NCBI GenBank assembly: GCA_020853235.1
Contig: JADYZG010000001.1
Span: 1 to 37,805 of the forward strand
Length of the DNA: 37,805 nt
Source of the DNA: a bacterium
GTDB lineage: Bacteria; Patescibacteriota; Dojkabacteria; GCA-002793355
Direction: 5' to 3'
Made by a program: the position numbers and the translations under genes. How positions within the stretch are numbered: position 1 is the first letter of the stretch; the number at the start of each line of letters is the position of its first letter. Shown here in pieces: positions 23,945 through 33,375 of this stretch. Below the pieces are notes generated by a model, which had not been told where the DNA came from, made no database searches, and saw only the letters and a program-made list of their open reading frames with translations.

Positions 23945-23950
23945 TACAAT
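23945..23950 (+). promoter_or_regulatory. -10 box for helicase-nuclease
   Basis: TACAAT, 6-nt spacer, ATG 23957. An in-frame ATG at 23951 abuts the box directly and an upstream TTG at 23942 precedes it, so 23957 is the better start. Confidence 0.6.
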
Positions 23951-23956
23951 ATGGTT

Positions 23957-26900
23957 ATGGTTGATATTTCCTTATTGAATAAATCACAGAGAGAAGCAGT
24001 GGAGGCACTGGATGGTCCTCTCTTGATAGTTGCTGGCCCAGGAACTGGAAAAACTACTGTTTTAACATACCGTATCGCTCATATACTTTCTGCAACTGAT
24101 ACAAAACCAAACGCAATTCTTGCGATGACCTTTACCGAAGCTGGAGTTTTTGCCATGCGTCGAAAATTATATGACCTTATTGGCTCAACTGCGTATAACG
24201 TTGAAATTACGACAATCCACGGGTTTTGCAACATGGTTATTCAGGAGTTTAGTGAATATTTTACAGATATTCAGGGTTTCACTGCGTTAAATGACATCGA
24301 AAGGATCAAGTTTACTCAGCAAATATTAGAGAAAACAGAATACCTTCACTTGGCACCAGTAAATGCGAAAGACTTATACATTCCTGATCTCCTTTCTGTA
24401 ATTTCAACAATGAAACGAGAATATATTTCACCGAAGAAGTTAGAAACAGCTATTGAAATAGAAAATGAAATGCTTAATGGTATGGAAAAATACATCACTC
24501 GTGGCCCAGACAAGGGGAAAAGAGTCCGTACAGAATATTCAGATTATGAAAAGCGAATTGCAAAATACAAAGAAGTGTTAGTTTTCTACGATCATTACCA
24601 GGCATTACTCAAAGAAAAGAAACGATATGATTATGAAGATATGATTCTCGTGGTTTTGGAAGCGTTGCAAAAAAATGCAGAATTGCGAGCAACACTACAA
24701 GAAAAATATCAATACCTGATGATTGATGAATACCAAGATACTAACGATGCGCAAAACACACTACTCTTCTCTCTCGCTGAATATTGGGGAGAAGAAGCGA
24801 ATGTTTTTGCTGTCGGTGATGATGATCAGGCAATTTACAGATTCCAAGGTGCATCAGTAAAAAATATTGTCGATTATTTGGGACGTTATCCAAACGCGAA
24901 AGTTATTACACTTACAGATAATTATCGTTCGCAGCAAAAGGTACTTGATGTTTCGAGAGAGTTTATTCGAAATAACTCGCAATCTTTAGAAAAGACACTC
25001 GGGACTATTGATAAAACATTAAAATCATTCGCTTCTCATAAGCAAAAAAGGATACGTTTAGCGCATTTTCATAGAGGTGAAGCAGAAAACCTTTTTATTG
25101 CAGATAAGATTAAGCAGCTGGTTCGAGGCAAGAAAGAAAAGAAGTATGAGAACATAGCAATTCTTGTTAGAAACAATGCGGATATGGATTCAATCGTAGA
25201 TATGTTGCAGAGGAAAAAGATTCCCTATGTAAGAAAAGCAGGTGACAATGCATTGGAAGATACATACGTTAAACAACTGCTCGATATAGTTCGTTTAGTT
25301 ACACTTATTGGAACAAAAGAATTTAATGATCTATTGCTCGTCAAAATACTCCATTTTCAATACCTGAACATTCCCAAGCTGGATTTACTGAAGGTTGGTC
25401 GCGCTTACCCTGAAAATCGAGTTAAGACATTCTGGGAATATATTGCTGGAAATACAAAAGGGGTCGATTTAAGTACACTTGGCGTTTCTCAAGAAGGCAA
25501 AGACAAGTTGTTAGAGTTTTTTGACCATATTGTTGTGTGGTATTCCCAATCTTTCCAAGAGCCTTTGGTAAAAATGCTTGAAATTTTAATGCATGAAACG
25601 GGGATGCTTGATTTTGTGCTCGAAGAAAAAAACAAGATAAAACACTTAAATGCGTTAAACTCGTTCTTTGCAGAGGTTAAAGCACTAAATGTTAGCGAAC
25701 CTGATATGACATTGACAGAATTTTTAGTATCAGTTGACTTGATGAACCAATTCAAATTGCCTATCAAAGAAAAGGATCTTGGTGTGCAAGAAAAAGGTGT
25801 CCAAATAATGACTGCACACGCATCGAAAGGTCTAGAATTTGATACTGTTTTTATTCCACAGTTGTATAGCACAAAATGGGATCATCGTAGAGTTAGATCC
25901 AATTTAACACTTCCAGCTTCTTTGACTTCTTCAACGGGTGAATTAGATACACTCGAAGAGGATCGCCGACTCCTCTATGTGGCATTAACCCGGGCCAGAA
26001 AGAAAGTGTACTTAAGTTATTCTGATATTTATTCTTCAAGTTTCGGAAAAGATAAAGAAGTTCACCGTTCTCAGTTTATTGATGAGCTACCAAAAAAGGA
26101 TATTTTTACACTCAAGGTTACGAAGTATACAAAACTGGTCCAAGATCATGTTGCAGATTTGCTCGCTGCTCGGCCTTTCAACACGGTCTATATCAATTCT
26201 ATTGATGAGAGAGATGTTATTAGAAGTATTGTTTCAAGATTCGATTTACACCCAACAGGGTTAAACAACTACCTCGAATGTCCAATGCGTTTTTTGATGA
26301 CCAACTTATTGCGGATTCCATCTGCAATTTCACCTGCACTTGTATATGGAAACGCGTACCATGCTGCATTAGAAGAGCTGTACAAGTCGGTAAAAGTCGA
26401 TTTAGTCAAACTCTCTGAATCTGAATTTGTAAATGTATTCGCAAATAAACTGCAGGGATATCCTCTACGTACGTCGCAGAAAGAGAAATTGCTCGAAAAA
26501 GGAAAAAAGAATTTATCGTATTTTTACCAAACATATGCTGCATCACTTGTTGTGCCGTTAAAGACAGAACATCGACTGCGAGGAGTTATTTCTGGCGTAA
26601 GAATTAAGGGTACAGTTGACCGTATAGACTATATTGATATCTCAAAGAAATTCTTGAAAGTTATTGATTACAAAACAGGGAAATCGATTTCTGCCTCAGC
26701 ATTCGAGGGACTTCATCCTTCTGCAACATTTGATAAATATAACTTTGAAAAAGCGAAAGCACAGCGTTACTACAATCAATTACTTTTTTATAAAGTAGTT
26801 TCTGATTTGGACTGGTGGATTACGAGTAATAATGCTGAGGTTGTTGAAAGTTCACTCTTTTTTGTAGACCCAGAACGAGAACAATTTGCAGAAAGATCCG

Positions 26901-27037
26901 TGACATACGATAGTTCAGATATAGAAGATATGAAAGAGCTGATTATTACGACGTGGCAAAAAATTCAAAATTTGGAGTTTCCAAGAATTCACCGACCAGA
27001 AGATTCCTGTGAGTATTGCAGGATTGGAGATAACTAG
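23957..27037 (+). CDS. UvrD/PcrA-like helicase fused to RecB-family nuclease
   Basis: This is a superfamily 1 DNA helicase with a C-terminal PD-(D/E)XK nuclease, 1026 residues. Helicase motifs: Q-motif LNKSQREAV, Walker A AGPGTGKT (26-33), Ia TFTEAG, II MIDEYQDTN, III VGDDDQAIYRFQGA, IV TLTDNYRSQ, V MTAHASKGLEFD, VI EEDRRLLYVALTRARKK. The nuclease domain (about 765-1026) begins LNNYLECPMRF and has catalytic D888 (GTVDRID), D904 and K906 (VIDYKTGK). Cysteines C775, C1018 and C1021 match three of the four Fe-S ligands of AddB/RecB-type nucleases. The stop codon stands exactly where the fourth would be. A role in DNA break processing or repair is likely. Confidence 0.93.
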   Translation: MVDISLLNKSQREAVEALDGPLLIVAGPGTGKTTVLTYRIAHILSATDTKPNAILAMTFTEAGVFAMRRKLYDLIGSTAYNVEITTIHGFCNMVIQEFSEYFTDIQGFTALNDIERIKFTQQILEKTEYLHLAPVNAKDLYIPDLLSVISTMKREYISPKKLETAIEIENEMLNGMEKYITRGPDKGKRVRTEYSDYEKRIAKYKEVLVFYDHYQALLKEKKRYDYEDMILVVLEALQKNAELRATLQEKYQYLMIDEYQDTNDAQNTLLFSLAEYWGEEANVFAVGDDDQAIYRFQGASVKNIVDYLGRYPNAKVITLTDNYRSQQKVLDVSREFIRNNSQSLEKTLGTIDKTLKSFASHKQKRIRLAHFHRGEAENLFIADKIKQLVRGKKEKKYENIAILVRNNADMDSIVDMLQRKKIPYVRKAGDNALEDTYVKQLLDIVRLVTLIGTKEFNDLLLVKILHFQYLNIPKLDLLKVGRAYPENRVKTFWEYIAGNTKGVDLSTLGVSQEGKDKLLEFFDHIVVWYSQSFQEPLVKMLEILMHETGMLDFVLEEKNKIKHLNALNSFFAEVKALNVSEPDMTLTEFLVSVDLMNQFKLPIKEKDLGVQEKGVQIMTAHASKGLEFDTVFIPQLYSTKWDHRRVRSNLTLPASLTSSTGELDTLEEDRRLLYVALTRARKKVYLSYSDIYSSSFGKDKEVHRSQFIDELPKKDIFTLKVTKYTKLVQDHVADLLAARPFNTVYINSIDERDVIRSIVSRFDLHPTGLNNYLECPMRFLMTNLLRIPSAISPALVYGNAYHAALEELYKSVKVDLVKLSESEFVNVFANKLQGYPLRTSQKEKLLEKGKKNLSYFYQTYAASLVVPLKTEHRLRGVISGVRIKGTVDRIDYIDISKKFLKVIDYKTGKSISASAFEGLHPSATFDKYNFEKAKAQRYYNQLLFYKVVSDLDWWITSNNAEVVESSLFFVDPEREQFAERSVTYDSSDIEDMKELIITTWQKIQNLEFPRIHRPEDSCEYCRIGDN

Positions 27038-27113
27038 CTTGGTGAAGATAAAAAACGTAATTGTTAAATGGTAAATGAGAAAATATAACCTTTAATCTTT
27101 CACTGTTAAGCTT

Positions 27114-27119
27114 TATAAT
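27114..27119 (+). promoter_or_regulatory. -10 box for sppA-udg
   Basis: TATAAT with a 5-nt spacer (cacct) before ATG 27125; leaderless architecture. Confidence 0.7.
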
Positions 27120-27124
27120 CACCT

Positions 27125-28219
27125 ATGGAAGAAACAACACAACCCCAAGTAGTTCATATTGTTCATAAAAGTTCAGTTTGGCGAAAATTCTGGATTATTC
27201 TTGCTGTACTGACCTTGCTTTGTAGTCTTTGTAGTGTTTTACCAATGGCATTGTTATTATTGATTGATTCATCTGAAGCCTCTAAAAACGCAAACTCAGA
27301 CGAACTCACTTACACCTTTGTTGGTGGAAAAAAATCGAGTGATAATAAACTCCTTGCAATTTATATCGATCAGCCAATTCTTACCGCCTCTCAAGATTAC
27401 AGCGATAATCTCTTTTCGACTCTTTTTAGTGATCAATATATCTATGGATACCATATAAAAGATGAATTAATGAAAGCTACGGAAGATGAAAAAATTAAAG
27501 GTGTTCTATTGATTATAAATTCTCCTGGTGGAACTGTCGTTGGTGCTCGAGCGATTTCGGATGGTGTCGATTACTTTTCTAAACAAACCGGAAAGCCTGT
27601 GTATGCGTATGTCCAGGACTTGGCAGCTTCAGGGTCCTATTGGGCAGCAGCAGCAGCAGATAAAATCTATGCGGAGCAAGGAAGTTTAATTGGTAGTATT
27701 GGGGTAATTATGGGGCCATTCGAATACTACGACAAATTAGTTACACTTGATGGAGTTGGCGCAGCAAATGGAATTACAATTACCTACATTACAGGTGGAA
27801 AGTACAAAGATTTAGGTAATCCAACTAGGAAAATTTCTGATGAAGAGATGAAAGTACTTCAAGAGGGTATTGACAGCGAGTATACTGTTTTTGTTGATCA
27901 TGTAAGCGAAAAACGTAACATCCCAACGCCTGTGATTCGAGAAAACATTAAGGCATTAGTATATGGTGCCCAAAAAGCTAAATCTTTTGGATTGATTGAT
28001 GAAATCGGGACTCGAGAAATAGTTCTTGAGGCACTGTCTGATAAAGCTGGAATTGGTGATGATTACCAACTAGTTAAATTTGGTACGAATACTACACTGT
28101 TTGGCTCTATATTTGCTTCATTGAAGCATGGTACAACACAAAAAACTGAAGCTCCGGCTAGAGTTTGCAAACTCTGTGGAAAATCACTTTACTTCTATGG
28201 TAATCCGCTAGACTACTAA
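27125..28219 (+). CDS. sppA: Signal peptide peptidase SppA, 36K-type
   Basis: SppA is a membrane-anchored Ser/Lys protease that degrades cleaved signal peptides. The 364 residues have one N-terminal transmembrane helix (about 22-47) and a peptidase S49 domain (about 75-310). The core motifs are GVLLIINSPGGTVVGA, then DLAASGSYWAAAAADKIYA with nucleophile Ser169, and ITGGKYKDLGNP with general base Lys228. It is the short, single-domain form that works as an oligomer. The C-terminus ends with an unusual CKLCGKSLYFYG (C348, C351), a lone CxxC knuckle after a linker. The uracil-DNA glycosylase gene starts 1 nt after its stop. Confidence 0.95.
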   Translation: MEETTQPQVVHIVHKSSVWRKFWIILAVLTLLCSLCSVLPMALLLLIDSSEASKNANSDELTYTFVGGKKSSDNKLLAIYIDQPILTASQDYSDNLFSTLFSDQYIYGYHIKDELMKATEDEKIKGVLLIINSPGGTVVGARAISDGVDYFSKQTGKPVYAYVQDLAASGSYWAAAAADKIYAEQGSLIGSIGVIMGPFEYYDKLVTLDGVGAANGITITYITGGKYKDLGNPTRKISDEEMKVLQEGIDSEYTVFVDHVSEKRNIPTPVIRENIKALVYGAQKAKSFGLIDEIGTREIVLEALSDKAGIGDDYQLVKFGTNTTLFGSIFASLKHGTTQKTEAPARVCKLCGKSLYFYGNPLDY

Positions 28220-28220
28220 G

Positions 28221-28856
28221 ATGAGTCACATTCTGCAGGATATCACTAAGGAAGAATATCAGAAACGATACGACAGGCTAAAAACAATTCAGGACAAGCT
28301 TTTTTCGAATGCTACTGCTCCACTTTACAATTACCGTAAAGAGAACGGTTTCTACCCAGTTATGGGCGAAGGAAATATCTCTGCGAAAATCATGTTTGTT
28401 GGCGAAGCACCAGGCCTTAATGAGGCAAAAAAAGGTCGTCCCTTTTGTGGTGCTGCAGGTAAATTTCTTGACGTACTTCTTGCACATCTGGAACTCGCGC
28501 GTAAAGACGTGTATATTACAAATATTGTTAAGGATAGGCCTCCAGAGAATCGGGATCCTCTACCAAAAGAAATCGAGTTCTACGCAAAATTACTCGACAA
28601 ACAAATAGAAATTATCAAGCCTCTGTGTATTGTTACCTTGGGAAGATATTCAATGGGATATCTATTACCAAAATTCAATTTATCTCATGAGCTGAAGCCG
28701 ATTAGTCAAATACATGGGAAAAAATTTACAAGTGAGCAATTTGGGAAAACTCTAGAAATAGTTACCTTATATCATCCAGCATTCGCGCTTTACAACGGTG
28801 GCATGCGTGAGACATTATTGAAAGATTCCGAAGCGCTACTTCAATTCTTGGCATAA
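28221..28856 (+). CDS. Uracil-DNA glycosylase, family 4-like, lacking Fe-S cysteines
   Basis: This protein would remove uracil from DNA in base-excision repair. Family 4/5 motifs are intact: GEAPGLNEAKKGRPFCGAAG (61-80), NIVKDRPPENRDP (101-113), VTLGRYS, and TLYHPAFAL with H185. The 211 residues are a normal length. All four cluster-binding Cys positions are replaced: the N-terminal CxxCPL motif is N30-ATA33-PL, the KCRPP cysteine is D105, and the cysteine before the Lerqi-type helix is Y121. The usual RG of the DNA-intercalating region reads IHG (H165). The start ATG lies 1 nt after sppA with a weak TAGACT 6 nt upstream, so it is probably co-transcribed. Confidence 0.9.
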   Translation: MSHILQDITKEEYQKRYDRLKTIQDKLFSNATAPLYNYRKENGFYPVMGEGNISAKIMFVGEAPGLNEAKKGRPFCGAAGKFLDVLLAHLELARKDVYITNIVKDRPPENRDPLPKEIEFYAKLLDKQIEIIKPLCIVTLGRYSMGYLLPKFNLSHELKPISQIHGKKFTSEQFGKTLEIVTLYHPAFALYNGGMRETLLKDSEALLQFLA

Positions 28857-28877
28857 CGTTAATTCGTTAATCTGTGT

Positions 28878-28883
28878 TACCAT
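28878..28883 (+). promoter_or_regulatory. -10-like box for rmuC
   Basis: TACCAT with a 5-nt spacer (acagt) before ATG 28889. A GTG at 28874 opens the same frame upstream of the box and is therefore unlikely to be the start. Confidence 0.45.
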
Positions 28884-28888
28884 ACAGT

Positions 28889-29953
28889 ATGACTGTTGCT
28901 TTAATAATCATAATTGTTTTACTCGTTGGAGTAATTGTTTTTCTTGCAACAAAAGTAAATTCTTTATCTTCAGCAGGAACTGAAACGCAAAAATCCTTAG
29001 AAGAAACTTTGCGTTCACTAGATGATCACCTCGAAAGGCGCTTAAATGATGTAAAGGAGCATGTAACAACTCGAGTTAGCGAGAACATGAGATTTAGTCA
29101 GAACTCTACTAAAGAAGTAAATGACCGTTTAACAACTGCGAGTAAAGTTATTGGTGATTTACGCGAAAGGATTACGGCCTTCGAAGAAGGTTCAAAAAAG
29201 ATTACAGACCTCGGAAAAAGTATTGGTGACTTAACTAATGTATTTAAAGCACAAAAAATGCGTGGAGGTTGGGGCGAAGAGTCGTTGGAATCTCTTCTTC
29301 TTGAATTTATGCCGCGAGACGTTCTCGAATTTCAATATAAGTATCGATCAGGAGATGTTATTGTAGATGCAATTGTCAAGTTCAACGACTCTTTTTTGCC
29401 TATCGATTCAAAGTTCCCTCTAGAAAACTTTATACGTTTGAACGAGGCGACCACTGATGAGGAGAAAACGACAATTAAAAAAGCTCTCAAGAAAGACATT
29501 AGCAAGCATGTTGATGATATTGCTCGAAAGTACATTTCTAAAGAAGACAAATCATTGGATGTTGCGTTCATGTACATACCTGCTGAAAATATTTATTACG
29601 AAACTGTTATTCGAGATGATGAAGACTTAAATATAAAGCGTTATTGTTTCGATAAGCATGTAGTTCCAGTTTCTCCAAGTACACTCTATGCGTATATACA
29701 GATTGTTTTACTTGGTATGAAAGGCATGCAAGTAAGCAAGAAGGCAAGAGAGATTTTGGATTCAATTAAAACAATGGAATCAGAGTTTGGACGTGTTTTG
29801 GATTCTTATTCAGTTATTGGGAACCATTTGACTCACGCCCAGCAGAAGTATGCTGAAACAGATAAATACCTTTCAAAATTTGGAACAAAATTACAAGGGA
29901 CACTCGCGATTACAGACATTGACCAAGAGCAAGGAATGTTACCCGAGAAGTAG
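28889..29953 (+). CDS. rmuC: DNA recombination protein RmuC
   Basis: RmuC limits inversions between short inverted repeats and is thought to be a nuclease of the PD-(D/E)XK superfamily. The 354-residue protein begins with a membrane helix (about 2-21), continues with a coiled coil (about 25-110), and then carries the RmuC domain: KMRGGWGEESLESLLLEFMP, FQYKYRSGDVIVDAIVKF, LPIDSKFPLENF, DVAFMYIPAENIYYE, and VVPVSPSTLYAYIQIV. The order and motifs match the family. The stop lies 13 nt from the stop of the convergent gene. Confidence 0.94.
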   Translation: MTVALIIIIVLLVGVIVFLATKVNSLSSAGTETQKSLEETLRSLDDHLERRLNDVKEHVTTRVSENMRFSQNSTKEVNDRLTTASKVIGDLRERITAFEEGSKKITDLGKSIGDLTNVFKAQKMRGGWGEESLESLLLEFMPRDVLEFQYKYRSGDVIVDAIVKFNDSFLPIDSKFPLENFIRLNEATTDEEKTTIKKALKKDISKHVDDIARKYISKEDKSLDVAFMYIPAENIYYETVIRDDEDLNIKRYCFDKHVVPVSPSTLYAYIQIVLLGMKGMQVSKKAREILDSIKTMESEFGRVLDSYSVIGNHLTHAQQKYAETDKYLSKFGTKLQGTLAITDIDQEQGMLPEK

Positions 29954-29966
29954 GGTTAGACAATAT

Positions 29967-30392
29967 TTATGTAAGAACAGAATCAACAGTGTTCAAGTTT
30001 TGAACGAAGAAGGTAAGAGTTTTCTTGATAGTATTTTTATCAAAAGAAGTTTTGATACCGTTAATCTGTCCGAGTAGGATGTAAACACCATTTCCTTCGG
30101 CTGAGATAACAGTTCCGACTCGTTGCTCCGCTTGGGTGAACTTTTGTTGTACTGTTTCGTCCAGGTGTATTCTTGTACATTGTTTATATAGTGCGCTCAG
30201 TTCGGCTAAAGAACTGATTGGCATAAACCCTATTATTATCATATTTTCGTTTCTCAAATTTGGCAGTTGTCCTATAAATGCATCCCCAGTCGCCTTATCT
30301 TGGTATCTTTTTACTTTCGCAGCGCGTAAAAGTCTTTCTTCTGGCCCAGTTATCACGTAACCTTTATGTTTGTATTTTTCCGCGCTAATCAT
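29967..30392 (-). CDS. Small conserved-looking protein downstream of glyQS
   Basis: I do not recognise this 141-residue protein. It is soluble, slightly basic, without signal peptide, and shows mixed alpha/beta composition. A stretch RVGTVISAEGNGVYILLGQI (about 92-111) looks like a small beta-barrel-type turn region, but that is only an impression. It starts 5 nt after the glyQS stop, on the same strand, which supports a real gene in an operon with glycyl-tRNA synthetase. The antisense frames over it are shorter and lack context. Confidence 0.6.
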   Translation of the reverse strand: MISAEKYKHKGYVITGPEERLLRAAKVKRYQDKATGDAFIGQLPNLRNENMIIIGFMPISSLAELSALYKQCTRIHLDETVQQKFTQAEQRVGTVISAEGNGVYILLGQINGIKTSFDKNTIKKTLTFFVQNLNTVDSVLT

Positions 30393-30397
30393 TTTTG

Positions 30398-33313
30398 TTA
30401 AGAAAATGAAATAGCAAAGTATTCTTGAATTTTAGACCTAACTGCTGCGAGTAAATCGAATCTGCGTTGTCTGATTTTTGCATCTTCCGTAAGAATAGTA
30501 ACGGTGTCAAAAAAATTGTGAAGTATTTCAGAAAGCTCAGGTATTTGTTCTGGCAAGATTTGACTTTCGTGAGTCGTTAGGTAAGTCAGGAGTTTTTTTT
30601 CTGCACCTTCTATGTTTGTATCTTTAGTATATTCGGTAACTTCTCTGTTTTGCTTCTCAATTTTATTCTTTGCGAGGATGTTGTTAACTCTTTTAAAAGT
30701 ATCTGTAATTTCATTTTTTCTAGCGTCATCGGTGTTTAAATTCGAAAGTTTTCCTGCATATTCGCACTTCTTTGCGTAATTACTACTCGTCCCAAGTGCG
30801 ACGTTATGGGCAATCCACTGTGGAATACCTTCATCAATAAGCTGGAGCTCAAAACGAACGGCGATGTATTTGAGAAGCGCATTATTTTCGACAAAGTCAG
30901 CGAGATCAATTTCTGGCATCGTTCGTAACAACGTGACTAATCTGTATACTGTCTTTCGAATTTCAAATGGATCATGGTTTCCTTCTGGAAGTTTTTCAAC
31001 TTCGGTAAGGGTAATAAGAGAATCAAGCTTATCTGCAAGGCTTATAATTTTTCCTTCATGAGTTGTAGGAATTTTCCCATTTGGTTCAGTCGGCAAGTAA
31101 TGTTCTGTCAAGAGCAAGGAAACCTTCGTATTTAAACCTTCTCTTTCTGCATAGGCTTTGCCGATAATACCTTCGAGTGAAGGGAACTCTTTACCTAGAG
31201 AAGTTGCCTTATCGTTCTTGAGTAATTCAAGCGCTTGAAAAACCTGTGCGGGAACAGCTCCCCCAAGTTTTGAGTAGATTTCTTTAACGAGTTGTTGAAT
31301 TCTCATTTTTTTATCGAAATACGAGCCAGCCTTAGGATGAAATCCAATATTTTTTAATCCGTCTCCGAAGTCACGAAGTTTCTTTTTACCGTCTTGTTGA
31401 AAGTAAAATAGACCGTCGTCCAACCTCGCTTTCGCAACTTTTTGGTTACCGTGTTCAATTCTCTTGTGGACTCGTTTGTGGTTTGCAACGACGTGATACC
31501 AAAGTGTTCCGTTTTTCTCTTCGGTCAGTGGGTACATTTGGTTTTTTTCAAGAATTAGTGTGATTAACTCTTTTGGCAGTTCTGAGTATTTTTTTTCTAA
31601 CTTGATTGCCAACGCATGTGGGTTTTCTGTAAGGAATGAGTTTTTGATAACCATATCTTCAAATTTGCCAATTTTCTCTCCTGGATGACGACTTTCTTTC
31701 GCAATACGACGCATTCGTTTTTTCTGACTTAAGATGATTCCGCTGGCTCGAATAAATCGCAAGTATTGTTGAGCTGAAGAGATTTTTTCTTCGGCAGGAG
31801 TTTCGTACCGTGGGACTGGTGATGTTTTTCCAGTGGTGATATGCATTAATGAAAGGAGTAGTCTTTTGTCATTATGGAAAGCCAGTATCCAGCGAAGTGG
31901 GCGGATAAATGCTGGTAATCCTGTTTCCCATACCATCCATTTCGTTTTTGGTGCAGTTGAAAGAATATTTTCAGAGATAGTTTGGAAAACTTCTGTAAGT
32001 GTTTTCGTAATAATTTTTTCGGCGGTTACTATATTCTTGCCATTCTGATCCTGTTTAATAACAATCTGATTCTTGGTTAGTTCGTTTTTCTTCATGAATC
32101 CTTCGAGAACTTGTGTCGGTTTACCAGAATCGTCATAGGCGATATGTGCTGCAGGTCCTTTGATAAGCTGTACTACTCTACCCGTTTTACTCGGCTGGAC
32201 TACCTTCAATACAAGACGTCGGGGCGTAACGTATAGATAGGCTTTGCGATAAGTAACACCATATTCTTTTAATTTCTTCTTAAACCACGTGTGTGTTAGT
32301 ATTTCGGTCCAATCGACTAAATATGATGCAGGAAGCTCTTCAAATCCGAGTTCAACAATTGCAATGTTTTTTTGGTATTTATTCTGACCAATTTTTACAT
32401 GAGAAATTACTTCATTAACTTTGGGTCTATATGTAATTGGCATCATTCGGTTTTTAAGTGGATAGCCGAGTGCTTTCCGTTCTTCTAGATACTGTGTGCT
32501 GATTGCCTTGGTAGCTTTTCCCATCATACCGAATTTCGCGACACGGTCTGAAACACTAATCATCCCTCGGGCATCCAATAAGTTGAATATATGAGAAACT
32601 TTTAATAGATAATCGTACGCACTCCAAAAATTTTTGTGGTCCAGTTGTGTTTGAACTTCTCTTTCGTAGGTTGAATAAAGAGTTCGTAGAGTTTCTGGTG
32701 TGGATGTTTTGAAATTGTGTATTGCTTGCCAGTACTCGTGGCGTTCAAAAATGTCGGCATAGGTCGTTGTGTCATTCCACTTGAGGTCATGGTAATCATC
32801 TACGTCCTGAATATACATTGCAAGGCGCTCAAGCCCATAGGTAATTTCTAATGTTGGGACTTCAAGTGGTGTGCCTGCCATTTGTTGAAAGTATGTGTAT
32901 TGTGCGATCTCCATGCCATCACACCAAATTTCCCATCCAAGCCCCCAAGCTCCGAGCGGTGTTGACTCCCAGTTATCTTCAACAAAACGGATATCATGTT
33001 TTTTCGGATCTAATCCTAACACAATCAAACTTTCAATAAAGAGTTCTTGGTTGAATTTTGGAGCGGGTTTAAGGATAACTTGGTATTGGAAGTAATGCTG
33101 GAACCTATTGGGACTTTGTCCGTATCTACCATCGGTTGGTCGTCGGCTTGGTTCGACATATGCGACATTAAATGGTTCTGGCCCTAAAACTCTAAAAAAT
33201 GTGTGCGGGTTCCCAGTACCAGCGCCAAGCTCAACACCATATGGTTGACCTAGTAAACATCCTTGCTTTGCCCAAAATGAATCTAGGGACTTAATGAGTT
33301 CTTGAAATGACAT
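30398..33313 (-). CDS. glyQS: Glycyl-tRNA synthetase, fused alpha-beta chain
   Basis: This 971-residue single chain joins the two subunits of bacterial heterotetrameric GlyRS. The alpha part (1-~290) has FWAKQGCLLGQPYGVELGAG, RPTDGRYGQSPNR, WEIWCDGMEIAQYTYFQQ and ITYGLERLAMYIQ. The beta part begins near residue 318 with IAIVELGFEELPASYL and includes TPRRLVL, the HD-type region LADKLDSLITL, and the C-terminal anticodon-binding IRQRRFDLLAAVRSKIQEYF. Fused alpha-beta chains are known in a minority of bacteria (for example Chlamydia). The start ATG 33313 follows TATACT by 5 nt. It is the longest gene in its operon with the 141-residue protein. Confidence 0.96.
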   Translation of the reverse strand: MSFQELIKSLDSFWAKQGCLLGQPYGVELGAGTGNPHTFFRVLGPEPFNVAYVEPSRRPTDGRYGQSPNRFQHYFQYQVILKPAPKFNQELFIESLIVLGLDPKKHDIRFVEDNWESTPLGAWGLGWEIWCDGMEIAQYTYFQQMAGTPLEVPTLEITYGLERLAMYIQDVDDYHDLKWNDTTTYADIFERHEYWQAIHNFKTSTPETLRTLYSTYEREVQTQLDHKNFWSAYDYLLKVSHIFNLLDARGMISVSDRVAKFGMMGKATKAISTQYLEERKALGYPLKNRMMPITYRPKVNEVISHVKIGQNKYQKNIAIVELGFEELPASYLVDWTEILTHTWFKKKLKEYGVTYRKAYLYVTPRRLVLKVVQPSKTGRVVQLIKGPAAHIAYDDSGKPTQVLEGFMKKNELTKNQIVIKQDQNGKNIVTAEKIITKTLTEVFQTISENILSTAPKTKWMVWETGLPAFIRPLRWILAFHNDKRLLLSLMHITTGKTSPVPRYETPAEEKISSAQQYLRFIRASGIILSQKKRMRRIAKESRHPGEKIGKFEDMVIKNSFLTENPHALAIKLEKKYSELPKELITLILEKNQMYPLTEEKNGTLWYHVVANHKRVHKRIEHGNQKVAKARLDDGLFYFQQDGKKKLRDFGDGLKNIGFHPKAGSYFDKKMRIQQLVKEIYSKLGGAVPAQVFQALELLKNDKATSLGKEFPSLEGIIGKAYAEREGLNTKVSLLLTEHYLPTEPNGKIPTTHEGKIISLADKLDSLITLTEVEKLPEGNHDPFEIRKTVYRLVTLLRTMPEIDLADFVENNALLKYIAVRFELQLIDEGIPQWIAHNVALGTSSNYAKKCEYAGKLSNLNTDDARKNEITDTFKRVNNILAKNKIEKQNREVTEYTKDTNIEGAEKKLLTYLTTHESQILPEQIPELSEILHNFFDTVTILTEDAKIRQRRFDLLAAVRSKIQEYFAISFS

Positions 33314-33318
33314 GACGG

Positions 33319-33324
33319 AGTATA
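33319..33324 (-). promoter_or_regulatory. -10 box for glyQS
   Basis: TATACT with a 5-nt spacer (ccgtc) before ATG 33313, minus strand; leaderless architecture. Confidence 0.7.
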
Positions 33325-33375
33325 GCAGAAATTTGAAGTTTTGTGTTTAGATACATTGAAAAACTGAGTTAAGTG

